Of a stretch of 43,829 nt of DNA, positions 41,643 through 43,829 are shown piece by piece. Within the stretch, counting starts at the first letter, position 1, and each line of letters begins with the position of its first letter. Below the pieces are notes generated by a model. The model made no database searches. It was not told the origin of the DNA and saw only the letters and a list, made by a program, of their open reading frames with translations. The position numbers and the translations under genes were made by a program. Source of the stretch: Streptomyces harenosi (GTDB lineage Bacteria > Actinomycetota > Actinomycetes > Streptomycetales > Streptomycetaceae); assembly GCF_011008945.1 (NCBI RefSeq), contig NZ_WYCT01000017.1, positions 1-43,829 on the forward strand, written 5' to 3'.

Positions 41643-43810
41643 CTAGCTGAGAGTCACCTCACATTCGTGGGTAGCGCATTCCATCCCCGGAGTGACGCGC
41701 AGGTGCAACCGGCGGCCCGTGGCGAGGATCTCCACCCCCTCGCCGGCCCGGACCACCCCGCGCGCCGGATGGTCCCAGACGATCTCCAGGGGCTTTCCGG
41801 TGCGCGGCGGCTCGCTCACGCAGAGGGTAGCGGTCCGGCCCCTGCGGCGGACCAGCACGCCGGCGCCCGCCGAGGCGGTGAGCGGGCCCGCCGTGCCGGC
41901 CCGCCAGAAGTTCGCGGCCACCACGCCGAGCAGGGGCGCGGCGATCGCCTGGCGCCCCGCGTCGTTGGCGAGCACCGTCAGCCGCCGGCGGAGGCCGGCC
42001 GCGCGGCGGGCGATGGTCCGGCGGGTGGCGCCCGGCAGGAGGACGTAGGCGTAGGAGGCGTCCGCCGGGTCGGTGCCGTGGTCCAGCCAGAGGGTCTGCC
42101 AGCGGCGGGTGCGGCGCTCGGTGGAGCTGGAGGTGTTGATGTCGGACCAGGCGCCGGTGCGGTCCTCGCGCAGGGTCCGCAGCTCGCCGTCGAGGACGAT
42201 CCAGCCGCCGTGGTGCTCCAGGTGCGCCCAGCCGGGGCCGCGGGTGAAGGCGTCCGTGCCGCCCTCGCCGAGATTGCGGTTGTCGACGACCGTCTCGACG
42301 GGCACGCCGTCGGAGCAGGTGATCCCCGCGCCGAGGCAGACCACCGCGTCGTCGAGGCAGAACCAGGACTTGCGGGCCTCCAGGGTCGAGCCGAGGCCCT
42401 TGAGGTGCTGGCCGATCGCCGCGTACTCGCCGTCGGTGGTGCCGCCGACCCAGCGCACGTCCGGCTTGGGGGCGCCCCATTCGCCGCCCGCCCGGTCGGG
42501 GAGCCGCTTGGTGGAGACGGTGGTGCCCGGCAGGCGGTACCAGTCGACGGTCGGCCAGAACCAGTCGGTGTACTGGCCGGACCGGTCGCCGGACCCCGCC
42601 CACCAGTACGTCATCCCCGCGCCGGTGTGCCAGCCGCGCGGGTTCTCGCCGTTGCCGCACTCGTAGTACGCGATGCGGTCGCTGGCCATGGCGATGGCGA
42701 CGGTGAAGGAGGGGCGGCGGTGCACGGCGCGGTCCATGGCCGGGAAGAGCCGGTGCCCGACGGGTTCGGGGGCGGCCGGCACGGGCGAGGCGGCGACGGC
42801 GTGCAGCCGGGCCAGGTCCGCCACGTCGAACTGCCGGGCCGTCAGCACGGGACTGACGGTGTCCCGTTCGATCCACCCCTTCACGCGCGCGTGCCAGCGG
42901 TCCCGCTCCGCCCGGCTCGCCGCGCCCGCCAGCAGGGCGATCGCCGCGATGACGCCCTGGCCGTGGAAGTGGTCGCCGCGCATCACCCGCCGGTCGTCGC
43001 TCTTGAGGTAACCGCGGCTGATGGCACGCCCGTTGACGCTGTCCATCATCAGCCCGTCGTGGAGGAACGGCGCGAAGGCGTGTTCGACGCTGTCGAGGAC
43101 GATCTGCCGGTTCGGGTCGGTGACCTCCCAGGGGGACCCGGCCAGGAGGGTGAAGAGCCGCCCGAGGCCGTCGAGCAGGACCTGCCCGTAGGTCCCCGAG
43201 TAGGCCACCCAGGTGTGCTGGACGAACGAGCCGTCGGCGTACAGGCCGTCGCCGCGCCTGACGTACGGGAAGACCGGCGAGAGCGCGTCGCGGGCCAGGG
43301 CGATCTTGGCGGAATCGCGCCCCAGGACGCCGCGCAGGGCGACCGAGCGGCACAGGTCGACGCGGTTGGCGCCGGTGGAGGTGCCGGTGTAGTCGCGCAG
43401 CGCGGTGTCGGGGACGAAGTGGTCGACGGCGGCGCACGCGGCGCCGATCCGTTCGGTGCCCAGCCGGTCGTACAGGGCGGCGGTGATGTCCATCAGCAGG
43501 CGGGGGCTGCCGATCTGCCACTCCCACCAGTTGCCGTAGGGGGTGGTGGGCGGGCGGTAGACGGTGGCCCGGAGGTGGTCCAGGCCGCCCAGGATCGCGG
43601 CGAGGAGGGCGGCGTCGCCGGTGGAGCCGGTGCCCTGCTGCACGTAGGCCCGGGTCATCGTCCACAGGCGGCCGTAGCTGAAGGTGATGCCGGAGGGCGG
43701 GTCGAAGGGGTGGCCGGGCCACAGGGAGGTGGGCGTGGGGGCCATGGCGGCCTGGTAGGCGCGGGCGAGGCCGCCGGTCTCGGCGAGGCGGGAGGCGTAC
43801 GGTTCGGCGG
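41643..43810 (-). CDS. Polysaccharide lyase family 8 (hyaluronate/chondroitin/xanthan lyase-like), 5' partial
   Basis: About 720 C-terminal residues are visible. The alpha-domain has YGNWWEWQIGSPRLL and the catalytic cluster DGSFVQHTWVAYSGTYGQVLLDGL, which contains the His and Tyr of PL8 lyases (family knowledge). The beta-sandwich part includes WHTGAGMTYWW, DWYRLPGTTV and SWFCLDDAVVCLGAGI. Lyases of this family cleave uronic-acid polysaccharides by beta-elimination and are secreted; the signal peptide lies in the missing N-terminal part, probably 60-80 residues. The frame stays open from an internal ATG at 43745 to 43810 and meets a stop only inside the adapter-like last 19 bases. The substrate cannot be told. 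Confidence 0.9.
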
Positions 43811-43829
43811 CTGTCTCTTACACACATCT
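43811..43829. other. Nextera/Tn5 mosaic-end adapter sequence (probable sequencing artefact)
   Basis: CTGTCTCTTACACACATCT matches the Tn5 mosaic end CTGTCTCTTATACACATCT at 18 of 19 positions and ends exactly at the last base. It interrupts the lyase reading frame with a TAA. It is best read as untrimmed library adapter at a contig end. Confidence 0.9.

Noticed and set aside
43811-43829. Terminal 19 bases as a genuine Tn5-like transposon end
   Set aside because: There is no transposase or second end, and the match is to the engineered mosaic end at the exact sequence edge. Adapter carry-over is simpler.

Overview
This is a chromosomal window from a Streptomyces species. The DNA is very GC-rich with strong G/C preference at third codon positions. 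It carries genes typical of the genus: the two-domain nucleoid protein HupS, the IclR regulator NdgR divergent from leuCD, two complete four-gene conservons (cvn), the acyl-CoA carboxylase pair accB/accE, a CofC-type F420 enzyme and several apparently leaderless genes. The gene order agrees with what I remember of the conserved core of S. coelicolor, where the rnc gene is known as absB. No database could be searched here. No integrase, transposase, CRISPR array or biosynthetic cluster was seen.

Layout. 1-1087 (+): the end of a secreted CAP-domain protein and an HxlR-type regulator. 1106-10832 (mostly -): DNA repair, RNA and envelope housekeeping genes (mutM, rnc, rpmF, a DUF177/YceD gene, a DivIVA-like coiled-coil protein, coaD, rsmD, recG, a DAK/FakA-type kinase). 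10958-11361 (+): rpmB behind a structured leader. 11596-18486: thiamine genes thiL-thiD, a single-domain Lrp-type protein, a DUF3515 lipoprotein, ddl, the plsC-gpsA phospholipid pair, cofC and a small cold-shock-like protein. 18738-22964: hupS, a small unknown gene, leuCD and divergent ndgR sharing an inverted-repeat promoter. 23265-23769 (-): five tRNAs (Gln, Glu, Glu, Gln, Glu). 23861-28109 (-): a HAD hydrolase, a DUF4241 protein, a FAH-family hydrolase with gltX, and a small protein with a duplicated ANPRRT motif.

28725-39427 (+) holds two conservons in tandem. Each encodes a membrane histidine-kinase-like protein (CvnA), a roadblock protein (CvnB), a DUF742 protein (CvnC) and a small GTPase-like protein (CvnD). 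They are thought to form a membrane signalling complex resembling eukaryotic G-protein systems. The CvnA proteins have diverged, but the cvnD genes share a 240-base identical tract that suggests gene conversion. 39651-41488 (-) is accB-accE (fatty-acid precursor supply). 41643 to the right edge (-) is a polysaccharide lyase family 8 gene cut by the end of the sequence. The last 19 bases match the Nextera/Tn5 mosaic-end adapter at 18 of 19 positions, so the right edge is probably an assembly contig end and not biology.

The observations most worth a second look are the adapter, the cvnD identity tract, the three-hairpin rpmB leader, the symmetric leuC/ndgR promoter-operator, the set of leaderless promoters, the ANPRRT protein beside the conservons, and a DUF4241 gene that appears to have lost its stop codon and runs 247 bases into its neighbour.
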